Source of the DNA: Acanthosepion esculentum
Taxonomy: Eukaryota; Mollusca; Cephalopoda; Sepiida; Sepiidae
Direction of reading: 5' to 3'
DNA: 64,000 nt
Assembly (NCBI GenBank): GCA_964036315.1
Contig: OZ038482.1
Location: 9,602,698 to 9,666,697, forward strand
Position numbers and translations under genes: made by a program. Below, one piece after another: positions 11,270 through 20,452 of this stretch. The stretch's first letter is position 1. Each line of letters begins with the position of its first letter. The notes below the pieces were generated by a model, which saw only the letters and a list, made by a program, of their open reading frames with translations, was not told where the DNA came from and made no database searches.

Positions 11270-11716
11270 GGAGTAGAAGAAAAATAGGGGGGAGAAACAG
11301 AAAGAAGAGGAAAACATGAAGATGAAGAAACAAAAAAGGTAACAGGAGGAAGAGAAAAATATGAGTAGGAGAGAAGTGAGGCAGAAGTAGGAGAACAAAA
11401 ACTGGAGGAAAACAGTAATGGGAACAGTGGGAGTAGAAAAACAGGAAGTGGAGAAAAATAGGAGAGGAACGGAAGGGAGGGGGTGGCGAAGCAGAAAGAG
11501 CAGGGAAACATAAAGGGGAATGGAAGGAGGAGAAAAATAGAAAAAAGAAAAAATAGGAAAAAGAGAGGGAGACAACTTAGAGAAGAGGAAAATAGAAAGG
11601 AGAACAGTAGGAGGATAAAAACAGGAAGAGGAGGAAAATTGGAGAGGGGTGGGGAGAAAAACATGAGGGAGGAGGAAATAGAAGGGGGGAAGGAAGAGAA
11701 AGAAGTGGGAGAATGA
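11270..11716 (+). repeat. Polypurine (GA-rich) tract of about 450 bp
   Basis: The plus strand is almost all A and G, with units such as AGGAGAAAAATAGGAGAGG. It generates long artefactual frames on the minus strand (Phe/Ser/Pro/Leu) and a Lys/Glu/Arg frame on the plus strand. Such tracts can form H-DNA in vitro. No coding function is inferred. Confidence 0.93.
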
Positions 11717-11764
11717 TAACAGAAGGAACTGTTAATCAGTTATAAAAATGATTCCTGAGGTTAT

Positions 11765-12330
11765 ACTTATAAGGAGGTGCTGAAAAAATCTCAGACCAGC
11801 CCCCCTTCCTAAGCTCTGTATGCTATTTTATCATTGTAGGTGGAAAGAATGTTCTTTCTTTATTATTATGAAGTGAGAATTTTAAAATCCTTGTGCCTAT
11901 TTTGAATTTTTTCAGATGATTTACTGAAACTTGTCAATGGAAAATGTGGAATTTTCCAGCATTGAACTTTGGGCTGTCATGAAGTTCCTGTTTCCGCAGA
12001 AGAAAACTCCAAAGAGAATCCACAAGTGTCTATTACACAAAGACTGAGTGACAAGTGCCTGTTATATCGAACTCGGAAGAAGTCATGTGCCAACTTTCAG
12101 TGTTGAGATTTTGAGACCCAAGTTGCCACATGGACTCTGAGAAGTCTTTGATGCTGTCAACTCCTGGAATTGTTGATCATGTTACTGACCTAATTTTGGT
12201 TGATTATTGAATCTTGGCCAAGAAATTACTGAGACACTAGATATATGTAAGGAATTTATAATTCATGAGCAGTTGCTTATGCAGAAACTGTCAGCTAAGT
12301 GTTTGCTAAAATGTCTGAAGAGTGACTAGG
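11765..12330 (+). mobile_element. mariner-type transposon, 5' half with broken transposase N-terminus
   Basis: Begins with a GGAGGTGCTGAAAAAATCTC end, then encodes the helix-turn-helix half of a mariner/SETMAR-type transposase: FSSIELWAVMKFLFPQKK, TPKRIHKCLLHKD, and later ITETLDICKEFIIHEQLLMQ and KLSAKCLLKCL. There are several stops and frameshifts and no DD34D catalytic part. The same N-terminal block occurs at 14905-15075, and a similar terminal sequence (GGGGATGCTGAAAAATTC) stands alone at about 411-429. Confidence 0.8.
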
Positions 12331-12780
12331 AATGATATCAAATGTCTACCTTGAAGTTGATTGTAACAATTTGTCAGTTGTAGGGGCGCAGAACATATTT
12401 GGTTTATTTCTCTCTCTGGAGATAAAGCTGGCTCAAGGCCACCTCCAGATGTACTTTCCAAATAAAGCCTCTTTTCCCTATTATTTAATTTATGAAGATC
12501 AAAAACTCTTGATGTTAGACAAGAAAGGAGAAGAAATAAGTTGAAAAACGCATTCAATTTGTGACATGAAACAAAGGTAAAATATATTCAACAAATATTT
12601 ACATTTAGGTTGAGTTGCATGTGAAAATGGTTAGTTATGCATAAGTTGCCTCCCATTAGCCGTGGTAGATTACATGTCAAATGTTTTCATATTAATAGAT
12701 TAGACAAAGTTTGTTTGTGTTAATTGTGCCTGACAAAGTCTTAGTAAGAATGAGTGAGTTGGGTGAAGTTTTGTCTTGCA
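12331..12780. other. Unassigned sequence downstream (minus) of the promoter-like site
   Basis: If the promoter at 12820-12915 is used, transcription would run through this stretch. A short minus-strand frame begins with an ATG at about 12747, but it is under 35 codons and unrecognised. The minus frame at 12557-12306 has no family motif. Confidence 0.35.
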
Positions 12781-12819
12781 TAGATTCATGTCTGTCCCTT
12801 GAGTATTGAAGCCTCAACT

Positions 12820-12915
12820 AACTGATTTCTCGCGGGAAAATGTTTATATAGGAGTTCGAAAAACCTTGTAATTTGGCGGTAAAAAAGATTAATACTCACC
12901 TTTGTTCTGATTGGC
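12820..12915 (-). promoter_or_regulatory. Core promoter: CCAAT, E2F-like, TATA, Inr (minus strand)
   Basis: Reading the minus strand: CCAATCAG at 12914-12907, TACCGCCAAATT (E2F-like) at about 12882-12871, TATATAAA at 12850-12843, TTTTCCCGCGAGAAA (E2F-like palindrome) at about 12841-12827, and an Inr TCAGTT whose A lies at 12823. TATA to Inr spacing is 27 bases and CCAAT sits near -88, both textbook distances. The arrangement resembles S-phase or histone-type promoters, or a retroelement LTR. No downstream gene is recognised. Confidence 0.5.
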
Positions 12916-13164
12916 TGGATCAACCGAATCAGTGAACATTTAACATTTTACAAATCACATTCATTTATTATGTATACACTTAATTTAACATATGTGAGCA
13001 TATGTGAGGATGTGTGTGTGTGTGGACGTACAGTTCCACACAGTGTTGATCAATCATGGTCACATAACTATGAGCTGGAGACCTGATGTAATGGAAAAAC
13101 CTGTCATCCCCATGAGTGACTACACTATAGTAACTACCTATAAGTATCTATAAGTCTACGTAAG

Positions 13165-13865
13165 TTTACTAGCTGGAATCTATTCCAGCTGTGCTGTCTA
13201 ACACTTTGCCTTCAGGCAGAGAAGAACCCGGACGAGGCTATGCCGAAGGGCTGAGTCTCGTCCAGGAAGGTAGACAGACCTGAACCTGTTTATGCAAGTT
13301 CTATGGGGAATTTTTGGCTGAGCCTATGGGCTCAGATGACCCATGTTAAACTCGGCCTTGTGCCATATCTACCTTTGTCAAGGGACTAGTAAATATTGAC
13401 GAGCTGGAACCTTTTCCAGCTGTGCTGGATGAACTGTCTGCTTCTGGGAAGAGAGGATCCCCAGACAAGGCTATGTTGAAGGGCAGAGTCTCGTCTCGGG
13501 AAACAGCTACCCAACCTTGTTTTATATGGGTTCTATGGGAATTTTTGGCTGAGCCTACGGGCTCGGATGCCCCACATTAAATTTGGCCCTGTGCCACATC
13601 TGATCACGTGGGGAGGTTAGTAAATACACTAGCTGGAATCTTTTCCAGCTGTGCTGGTTGAACTCTCTGTCTCTGAGCAGAGAGGAACCCCAGACAAAGC
13701 TATGTTGAAGGGAAGAGTCTCATCTCGAGAAACAGCGACCCTACCCTGTTTTATATGGAGTCTATGGAAAATATTTGGCCAAGCCTAAGGGCTTGGATTA
13801 CCCCACGTCAAATTCGGCCTTGTGCCACATCCTACCTCATGGGGATGATGGTAAATATCAACTAG
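13165..13865 (+). repeat. 230-bp tandem repeat with conserved hairpins (locus 1, 3 copies)
   Basis: Three copies start at 13171, 13402 and 13631. Each holds three hairpins in the same order. Hairpin 1 is AGCTGGAA-4 nt-TTCCAGCT. Hairpin 2 is GGACGAG/CTCGTCC in copy 1 (13230-13236 with 13257-13263), with a GCTATGCYGAAGGG-type loop. Hairpin 3 is CTGAGCC/GGCTCAG (13318-13335) in copy 1 and CCAAGCC/GGCTTGG (13779-13796) in copy 3. The end block CCTTGTGCCACATC is conserved. A related locus lies at 43395-43810. No known ncRNA family was recognised. Confidence 0.82.
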
Positions 13866-14194
13866 CTGGGATTTGTTGAGTACAACTCAGACTTACGTGA
13901 GAACTACCAACCTTCCAATAGTAGCACTCACTACTAGATTGACTTGAGACGACCTTGTGCATAACTGTTACCTTTATTCTTATTGTACTGGTTTGTTACA
14001 ATAAACCTTTACTTATTTTTATCCACCTTGTTTTTCAAGTATATATTCCTATTAGCACAGAATATAAAAAAAAACAAACAACAGTACATGAAATTGTAGC
14101 ACTAGGGTTTTCTACAGATAAAAAAATTAAAAACCTCAAAGTTAGTAAAGTTGTAGTTAGGATAAGGAAAGTATTTTCATGACTGAACTATAAC

Positions 14195-14590
14195 CCCTGG
14201 CAAAAATTATGGAATTAGCACACTTAGAGGATGTTCATTTAGGATTTTTATTTAGGAGATTGATTTAATTGATTTCAGGCATGGATTCCAATAAATAATT
14301 ATTGGAATCCATGCCTGAAATAATTAAGGCTATCATAAAGATCAAGGAGGGACAACTAAATATTAATTCTAATTTTTAATCGATGAATTCCATAATATTT
14401 TCCTTTACATGGCCTGGAAAAAATAGTTTAAATAATTTAATACAGTTTGTTTTGGGTATATTTTATGAAGCCAAATGTTCAGTTATTAAATAAAAAATGT
14501 TTTGTTTCTTATCTATGATTAGTTTATTTAGTGTTAAATAAAAAAATCAAGGTGAACAAGCTCTAAGTGTACTAATTCCATACTTAGTAG
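14195..14590 (+). mobile_element. Tc1/mariner-type MITE with nested palindromes
   Basis: Terminal inverted repeats TATGGAATTAGCACACTTAG (from 14208) and its partner at 14561-14582 match at 21 of 22 positions. A subterminal inverted copy of the left end (AATTCCATAAT...GGCCTGG) lies at about 14385-14416. In the middle, 14272-14294 and 14299-14321 form a perfect 23-bp inverted repeat with a 4-base loop. There is no transposase ORF, so this is non-autonomous. TIR sequence and TA-rich context suggest the Tc1/IS630 group. Confidence 0.78.
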
Positions 14591-14624
14591 TAACATTTTC
14601 TACTATCCCAACTAATGTGGTACT

Positions 14625-14860
14625 AAAAGGAGGCATTGAAAAAATAAAAATGTGAAGGACATTGTGGAAAGATATTCACTTTTTGAAGAGCAATATACCT
14701 GCTCACAGGCCTTGCAAGATGATGGATATTTTGAAGAATTTTGTGTTTGAGAAGATCAACCATCTGCCCTACTTATCAGATCTGGCACCAGGTGACTATT
14801 TCCTGTTTCCAGACCTTCAGAGGAGGAATGGAAGGAATCTTTGAATGGTTTGGAGATAAT
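14625..14860 (+). pseudogene. mariner transposase C-terminal fragment
   Basis: Encodes NIPAHRPCKMMDIL then HLPYLSDLAPGDYFLFPDLQ. This corresponds to the conserved mariner block NAPAHRA...PPYSPDLAPCDYFLFP that carries the last catalytic Asp. The start resembles the element's terminal repeat (GGAGGCATTGAAAAAAT), so the terminus is joined directly to the C-terminal region by internal deletion. Confidence 0.82.
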
Positions 14861-14904
14861 TGCCAATTCTAGGATCCTTCTGCTTATTTTTGAATTACTT
14901 TCAT

Positions 14905-15075
14905 ATAACTGGCTGAACAATGATGCCATTTTCAAGCATTGAATTCTGGCCCATCATGATATTCCTGCAGAAGAAGATTCCAAAGGATATCCATGAGTGT
15001 CTGATGCAAACATTGGGTGACAAGTGCCCATCATATCCCACTGTGAAGAAGGGAGTGTGCCAGTCTCTAGCATGA
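14905..15075 (+). pseudogene. mariner transposase N-terminal fragment
   Basis: Encodes FSSIEFWPIMIFLQKKIPK, then ECLMQTLGDKCPSYPTVKK. This is the helix-turn-helix region of the same transposase family as 11765-12330. It lies downstream of the C-terminal fragment, an order opposite to an intact gene, so two elements or a rearranged one are involved. It is followed directly by a SINE head. Confidence 0.78.
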
Positions 15076-15079
15076 ACAG

Positions 15080-15355
15080 ATGTGCAGGTGGTGTCATGGA
15101 TAGTGGATCAGAATGAGAAATTGGAGAGCTGAGTTCAAATTCCAGTCGGATTTGTTATATTCACTTATGTGCAAATAACCTTGGGAAAGGTATGAATCCA
15201 TCTTCTTCCCCTAACTATGGGTTAAATAGTAGGACTTTCCCAAAAATTGTTAATGCAATATTACCTCACAAAAAAAGAATTATTCTTACAATTCAATATA
15301 TATTTTGACTTTAAATACCCCCAAAGTGTTGATAAGCCATAAAAACCAATCAATC
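15080..15355 (+). repeat. tRNA-derived SINE (family 1)
   Basis: Head GGTGGTGTCATGGATAGTGG, box B-like GAGTTCAAATTCC, body CTAACTATGGGTTAAATAGT and terminal GATAAGCCATAAAA. This is one of the more complete copies in the window. Confidence 0.83.
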
Positions 15356-15469
15356 CTGCAGAGATATTTTGAGATACAAGATACAGCAATTATTTCAATG
15401 GCTATCAGAATTTGTTCTTAGCAAATTAAAAAAACTTCCAAAATAATGTGAACTGTAGATGAATAAATG

Positions 15470-15663
15470 GTTTGATTTGGTTTGGTTTATGGTATATCAA
15501 CCTCAAGGGTTATTTAATGCCAACACTTTTTTTATTGCTGGTAATATTTTTTATCTATCTATCTATCTATCTATCGGTTTGTTTTGTTTTACGGCATATC
15601 AACCTCAAGGGTTATTTAATGCCGACAAGATTTTTATTGCTGGTAATATTTTTTATCTATCTA

Positions 15664-15696
<33 letters not shown>

Positions 15697-15785
15697 TGGT
15701 TTGTTTTGTTTTGTTTTACGGCATATCAACCTCAAGGGTTATTTAATACCGACAAGATTTTTATTGCTGGTAAAATTTTTTACAA
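15470..15785 (-). repeat. Three tandem SINE family 1 tails separated by GATA/GACA arrays
   Basis: The segment reading GGCATATCAACCTCAAGGGT on the plus strand occurs three times, spaced about 110-130 bases apart. It is the reverse complement of the SINE tail signature. Each copy except the last is followed by (TATC)n or (TGTC)n. A single equivalent copy lies at 21010-21090. The long frames here are repeat translations. Confidence 0.82.
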
Positions 15786-15824
15786 AAATGTATTGCTAGC
15801 ATTAAAACCTATTTTTACACTTTC

Positions 15825-16020
15825 ATAGTGTTTTGACCCCAGTTTGAGGCATTAACTATTTGTCCATAGATGGGGCCCTAACAGGTGCAACCACCTTGGG
15901 TCAGGGTGGACCTAGGAACACCAATTAAGAGGTAGTTCCATGCTTCTCAAAACTTCATGATCAGATGCCTTGCTGCCGGATGTAGTTTATCGTCTTACCC
16001 AGGATGATGAATAAGAGAAA
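15825..16020 (+). repeat. Dispersed repeat, inverted relative to 61432-61625
   Basis: Words such as GTTTTGACCCCA, CCTTGGGTCAGGGTGGACCT and TGCCGGATGTAGTTTAT are matched in reverse complement at 61432-61625. It directly follows SINE-tail sequence. Function is not recognised; probably a SINE-like element body. Confidence 0.7.
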
Positions 16021-16485
16021 TAGCATTGATAATGTTTCATTGCTGAATCTTATTCCCTTTTTTGGTCTGGTCTAGAAATTTTTTGTACTCTCTTATACTT
16101 GTGTTCTGAGATATTTTTGCAACTTTTCTAAATAAATGTTCCCTTATGCCCTTCCATAGTATCATGTGGAATCATAATAAGAGATAAAAAGATGTATTTT
16201 CAATATTTTCTTTTTTCAAATTATGAATCTTTTATTCTATCTATTTTAAATAAAAGAAACAGATTTTCTGAACAATTCCTTTAAGCAGTCAATCGGTTGA
16301 AGTGAAAAATACTGAAAAAGAAAAACATTTCCATTTTCTTTAACATTTAAAATTCCAGTCAAGTAAATATGAAGTTTTAATAAAAACAAAAGAAGTAAAC
16401 AAATAAAATAATCATTTTCTAATTAACTGTTTAAAATATGTGCAACTATTGGAAGGGATCCAGGTGATGAAAAATGGTAAATTAC
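16021..16485. other. Probable intron downstream of the ankyrin exon
   Basis: AT-rich sequence with no recognised repeat. It follows the donor site of the minus-strand ankyrin exon and is therefore likely intronic if the gene is real. Confidence 0.45.
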
Positions 16486-16889
16486 CTGCAAGAATTAATG
16501 GTGTATTATTCTGAGAATCTCGACTGTTGATCTTTATACCATTTTCCAGAAGAGTCCGCACACATTCATGAAGATTTTTCTTGACGGCAATATGAATGGC
16601 GGCAAAACCATTATTGGCAAGTGCATCACATTCATTCCCAGCTTTGAGAAGAAAGAGTGCAGAAGGGATTTTATTGTTGCAGACAGCCAGGTAAAATGGA
16701 GTCTGATCAGAATTATCAGTTGTGTCAATATCAGCCCCGGCTTTTATCAGGCAATCCACACATTCGGTGTAACCTTCTTTAGCTGCCAAAAGAAGACCCT
16801 CGTTAAGGTCTTTCGAAGGTACGGAACCAGGAATTGCAACCAAAATATTTAACATACGTACATTGTTCTGCCTTACGATGCTCACAACA
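16486..16889 (-). CDS. Internal exon of an ankyrin-repeat protein
   Basis: This is the only convincing host-gene segment. The minus-strand frame is open for 134 codons and encodes about four ankyrin repeats. The first, with LLLAAKEGYTECVDCLIKAG, is followed by ADIDTTD. The second starts with DQTPFYLAV. The third is NGFAAIHIAVKKNLHECVRT then LLENGIKINSRD. The fourth is cut at NNTPLILA. The (T/A)PLH-type turn, paired helices and GADI loop define the fold, which normally serves protein-protein binding. The 5' boundary has a pyrimidine tract and acceptor TTTCTCTCTTTTTAG. The 3' boundary has donor GCAG|GTAATT, where the frame would soon lose ankyrin similarity. The exon is 404 bases, entering in phase 2 and leaving in phase 1, so it is internal and the start codon is elsewhere. 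Other exons are not visible. Ankyrin repeats are too general to name the protein. Confidence 0.85.
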
Positions 16890-17054
16890 CTAAAAAGAGA
16901 GAAAAAAAGGATGGAAATTACAGTTGTTCAGTTTATTTAATAATAAAAATAAAACAGAAATTAATTTTTCTCATCTGATCACATCTGGAAAAATTTAATC
17001 GCATCTAAAACCATAATCAGAGTTTAGGGAAACAATTTCTAGCATATGGAGTTA

Positions 17055-17165
17055 TCATTATTTTATTTCCATTCAAACTATTATCCTCATTTTTCTTGTT
17101 ATCAAAACATTTTGGCCATGTACTCTCCAGCCTCATTGAGTGTTAAGCTATTCACAGGATATTAG
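17055..17165 (-). repeat. SINE family 2 tail fragment, minus strand
   Basis: Contains the reverse complement of the tail words AAGATGAGGACAATAG and GGCCGAAACATTG in diverged form. It is head-to-head with the plus-strand copy that starts near 17200. Confidence 0.62.
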
Positions 17166-17199
17166 CTTCGTGAATTAAAGTGTTCATTCATAAATTTGA

Positions 17200-17850
17200 T
17201 GACATAATAATTGTGAATTCAATCCCTGTGCCAGACAGTGTGTACTTGGACTCACTGAAAATGGACTAGCTATAACTGAGTATAACTAAATAAGAACTAG
17301 ATGAGATATCCCTAGGCAAGGTTGAAACAAAAACAATCTACTGCTATAGATTAAATCAGTGTTCCTCAACATTTTTAAGCAACAGCACACCTAGGAGTAA
17401 ATGAAAATATCACGGCAGACTTTTAAAGGGTATACATTTAAATGTTATGTAATATAACCATAGATTAAAAAAATACACACAATATTTAAACAAAGTATTT
17501 AAAATAACATAATCAAAAAATAGTGAAAAGAATTATTAAAAAAAAAATACTTATTCATTTATTTAAATACTAACACTGCACCATTACTGCTTCCACACAA
17601 ACATATATATGCCGTGAAAATATTTTGCCACATATTTAAGAAGATTGTTTGGTACACTAGTGTACCGTGGCATGGTGAGTGAGAATCACTGGATTATATA
17701 AAGGGTTTAGTTCAAAATTCCCTGTAGGTTACCTGGATAGGCTAGCACCTGATGAAGACCAGTGGGCACAATGGTCGAAATGTTGTGAAAACAACAACAA
17801 AGATGAGGACAATAGTCCACATGTAAATAATGTAAATTATGAAGAGAAGA
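17200..17850 (+). repeat. SINE family 2 copy split by a hAT insertion
   Basis: The left part (17200-17356) has box B-like GAATTCAATCCCTGTGCC and GATGAGATATCCCTAGGCA. The right part (17692-17850) continues with AAGGGTTTAGTTC, GGTTACCTGGAT, CTGATGAAGACC...GGTCGAAATG and the tail AAGATGAGGACAATAGTCC. Removing the hAT MITE at 17357-17691 restores a continuous SINE. Confidence 0.8.
17357..17691. mobile_element. hAT-type MITE, 335 bp, with 8-bp target duplication
   Basis: Ends are CAGTGTTCCTCAACA on the left and GTGAGTGAGAATCACTG on the right, imperfect inverted repeats of the CAGTG...CTCAAC type typical of hAT elements. Flanks GATTAAAT (17349-17356) and GATTATAT (17692-17699) form an 8-bp target-site duplication with one mismatch, the length expected for hAT. 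There is no transposase, so it is non-autonomous. It lies inside a SINE, which gives the relative age. Confidence 0.87.
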
Positions 17851-18044
17851 CAGACAAAAGAAAAAGAAAACAAAACACTATATACAGTTTTAAATTTTAT
17901 GGCTTGGAAAAAATGAATTCTGTAGGTTTTAGCAAGGACCATTCTTCTTTGAACCTCATGGACTGGTGCTATATGATCACAAAGATGTGTACAAAAATAA
18001 AAGTAACCATATTACTTAAGGACTTTCAACACCATCAATAACTA

Positions 18045-18166
18045 AAATTGATGACATATAACTCAAAGAAAAAATAATGCCATGATCAAAATATTGGCAT
18101 TCCATGCTACTGCAAACAAATAGTTAGGAAAGAAACCTCCACCAACACTGGAAACATTAATAACAG
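18045..18166 (+). repeat. 116-bp satellite monomer, dispersed copy
   Basis: Contains AATAATGCCATGATCAAAAT, TTGGCATTCCATGCTACTGC and GGAAAGAAACCTCC. A second single copy lies at 18545-18662 and a six-copy array lies at 34737-35440. Confidence 0.78.
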
Positions 18167-18395
18167 TGTTGCGGTGTCCTCCCTCTAAAGAATCTATGTT
18201 AGACTCTTCCGCCTACTATAAGTTTAGTAGGAGAGAAGGCTTCAAGGAACAGTGAACTGAATGGATGAATTGCTAGTTCATTTGATACACTCTCACTAGT
18301 CGTGTAATACTCTTCTGGTGTACATACTGTTTAATATATGATATATCTGCGAACCTGGTTTTTGTTATTACTTAACCATTTACTTGGTTACAACA
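18167..18395 (+). mobile_element. Solo LTR with primer-binding site (Ty3/gypsy-like)
   Basis: A 229-bp segment begins TGTTGCGG and ends TTACAACA, giving the TG...CA termini with TGTTG/CAACA inverted ends. It is followed by TCTTGGCGACGAAGGATTCG, resembling the TGGCGAC-type region just after the 5' LTR in metazoan LTR retrotransposons. No gag-pol follows; the next 100 bases end in an A-run and another 116-bp monomer begins. It interrupts the tail of a 116-bp monomer. Read as the left LTR plus leader of a deleted element. Confidence 0.55.
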
Positions 18396-18544
18396 TCTTG
18401 GCGACGAAGGATTCGAAGAAACAAACTTTACGTTAAATCATAAAAAATTTTTTTGCCATTGTCTACAACAGTGGTGAAGAAAGGAATTCTAATCCAACTC
18501 TGTGACAAGAGGGTATCCAGTGCTAATTACAACACTAACAGTGA

Positions 18545-18662
18545 AAAAAAAACATGTAACTCAAAGAGAAAATAATGCCATAATCAAAATATTGGCATTC
18601 CATGCTACTGCAAACATATAGTTAAGAAAGAAACCTCCACCAACACTGGAAACATTAATAAC
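18545..18662 (+). repeat. 116-bp satellite monomer, second dispersed copy
   Basis: Nearly the same as 18045-18166 (GCATTCCATGCTACTGCAAA, ACCTCCACCAACACTGGAAA). Its 3' side runs straight into LINE 3' sequence at 18663. Confidence 0.78.
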
Positions 18663-19015
18663 GGTAAGTGTGAGGATATCACAGACCGAGCGTGTGAGCA
18701 ACGATGAGGTCTTGGAGAGGATGCAAACAAGGAGGAAGCTTATACTTAACATCAGGAAGAGGCAGTTGAAATTTCTGGGATATGTAATGAGAAAGGAGGG
18801 TCTGGAGAATCTGATACTCACAGGTTGAATAGAGGGAAAGAGAGAGACAAGGGAAAGCAACACATGACATACCTGGTGGGCTTAAGCAAATGGATGACAG
18901 AACGTGGTCTGGGGGAAGTAGCAGAGGTACAAATCTTATTAAGAGCTACAAGGAGGAAGTGGAGAGCCATGATTGCCTATGTCATGAAAGGACACAGCAC
19001 ATAAAAAGAAAGAAA
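18663..19015 (+). pseudogene. LINE 3' end, abundant family
   Basis: Degenerate coding for the C-terminus of an endonuclease/reverse-transcriptase LINE. Recognisable pieces are VSNDEVLERMQTRRKL, then RKRQLKFLGYVMRKEGLENL, and ILTG followed by a stop, then SKWMTERGLGEVAE and RRKWRAMIAYVMKGHST. It ends in an A-rich AAGAAAGAAAAAG tail. The same region occurs at 25020-25490, 28145-28545, 35560-36385, 39540-39845 and 54825-54930. Confidence 0.85.
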
Positions 19016-20452
19016 AAGGATTTCAGAAACTTATTTTCCTGAAAATTAGTCTTAGTATAAAGATTTTATAAATTTTAACCAAAAGTAGTACTGGCTATTC
19101 AGTAAATGAATGCTGAATGTTTCTTTATAAGGAAAGAGCTAGTAATACCATTAGAAATAAGAAAAGATATTACACTTTGTCCCATGCTGATGGCCAGTTA
19201 GTGAAGAAAAGCATAACTCAAGTAGCACTAGCTATTTGGTTAATGAATGCCAAATATTTCCACAAGAAAATGGTTAAGATTAACATTACAATCACCATTT
19301 TAAAACTTTTATTTCTCTGAAGAAGATTGGGACTCTTAATTTTCTAAGGTTTTACGCATGCAAAAAGATGTTTATTTTCACTGTATTTTGTCTGTTTAAA
19401 TCTGTTTCCTTAATGCTTACATTTTGTAAACTCTGGTTATACAAAAAATAGCATAATATTGTCTGTAGCTAAATACTGGCTGTATTCTTATTTGGTTGGA
19501 AGTAATTTTTTATTTATTTCTAATTTTGAGCATTCCAATAAAATTATTAATAGGTTCATTTGCAATAAGGTAAACAGCATATTTTAGGATAGTGCCGGAT
19601 TATATTATATTCACAGTAAATTACAAGGTATATGAGGTGCTTAATAAAATGGGGAGAGTCTTAATAATTGGGGGAGTGGAATTTTTCTTGGTATGCATTA
19701 AATAGGTGGTCTTAATAAAAGTGGGGATTGGAAAATCATTTATAAGATCTATTGTAGCATACCTACGGACGATAATGGGTATGTTCCCATTTGGATAAAT
19801 GCAGTAGTAAATACTGTATGTTGGTCTGCAGTTGGAGATTCATTGTGGAATTCACTTGACTTACTTCTAGCAGTTGACTACTTCTTCTATGTGCCATTGG
19901 TGAATCTTATATGAGTTGTTCTTGTCCTAAGTATTATTGTTCATTACCAACCTTCATTTGATTATTTTATTCAGTATCCTTCCCTAGGTTACAACAGGAT
20001 CAAAAAGTGCAATGTTAATAAACTAGGTGGTTTTAATAGACTCAGTGGGGGTCAGAAAATTTCCTCCAAAAAATAAATGTCCTCCCCTTTGAGTTAGCGC
20101 ATTCAGAGAAAGTATAAAGTAACATATGTATACTGATTTGATATAAATTACAGAGAGCACACAGACATCTTTATGCAAAGTCTCTATGAGGCAACAAACA
20201 GACAGTCTTGCTTACTCAAAAATGAAAAAATAGGAAATAAATACTTCATACATCACAATTTAAAGAGTGATTTGCCAACATTCAAACCAGATGACTTGGT
20301 TGATGAATTTTTCTCCAAGAAAATATCAACTTCATTTCATTTCATTTTTTAGTATGGAAGATCTTAAAAGGCATAATTTCCTGTTTATTATTAACATGAA
20401 GAGTCAATTGGTTTTGTCTATATTTCTGAGATGAGGTATTATTATTATTAGT
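19016..20452. other. Unassigned AT-rich sequence
   Basis: No recognised family. Between about 19630 and 20080, similar phrases recur (TTAATAAAATGGGGAGAG, TTAATAAAAGTGGGGATTGG, TTAATAGACTCAGTGGGGGT), suggesting an old degraded repeat. Confidence 0.45.

Noticed and set aside
11170..11716. Frames of 164, 121 and 77 codons on both strands
   Set aside because: All come from the polypurine tract and have low-complexity composition.
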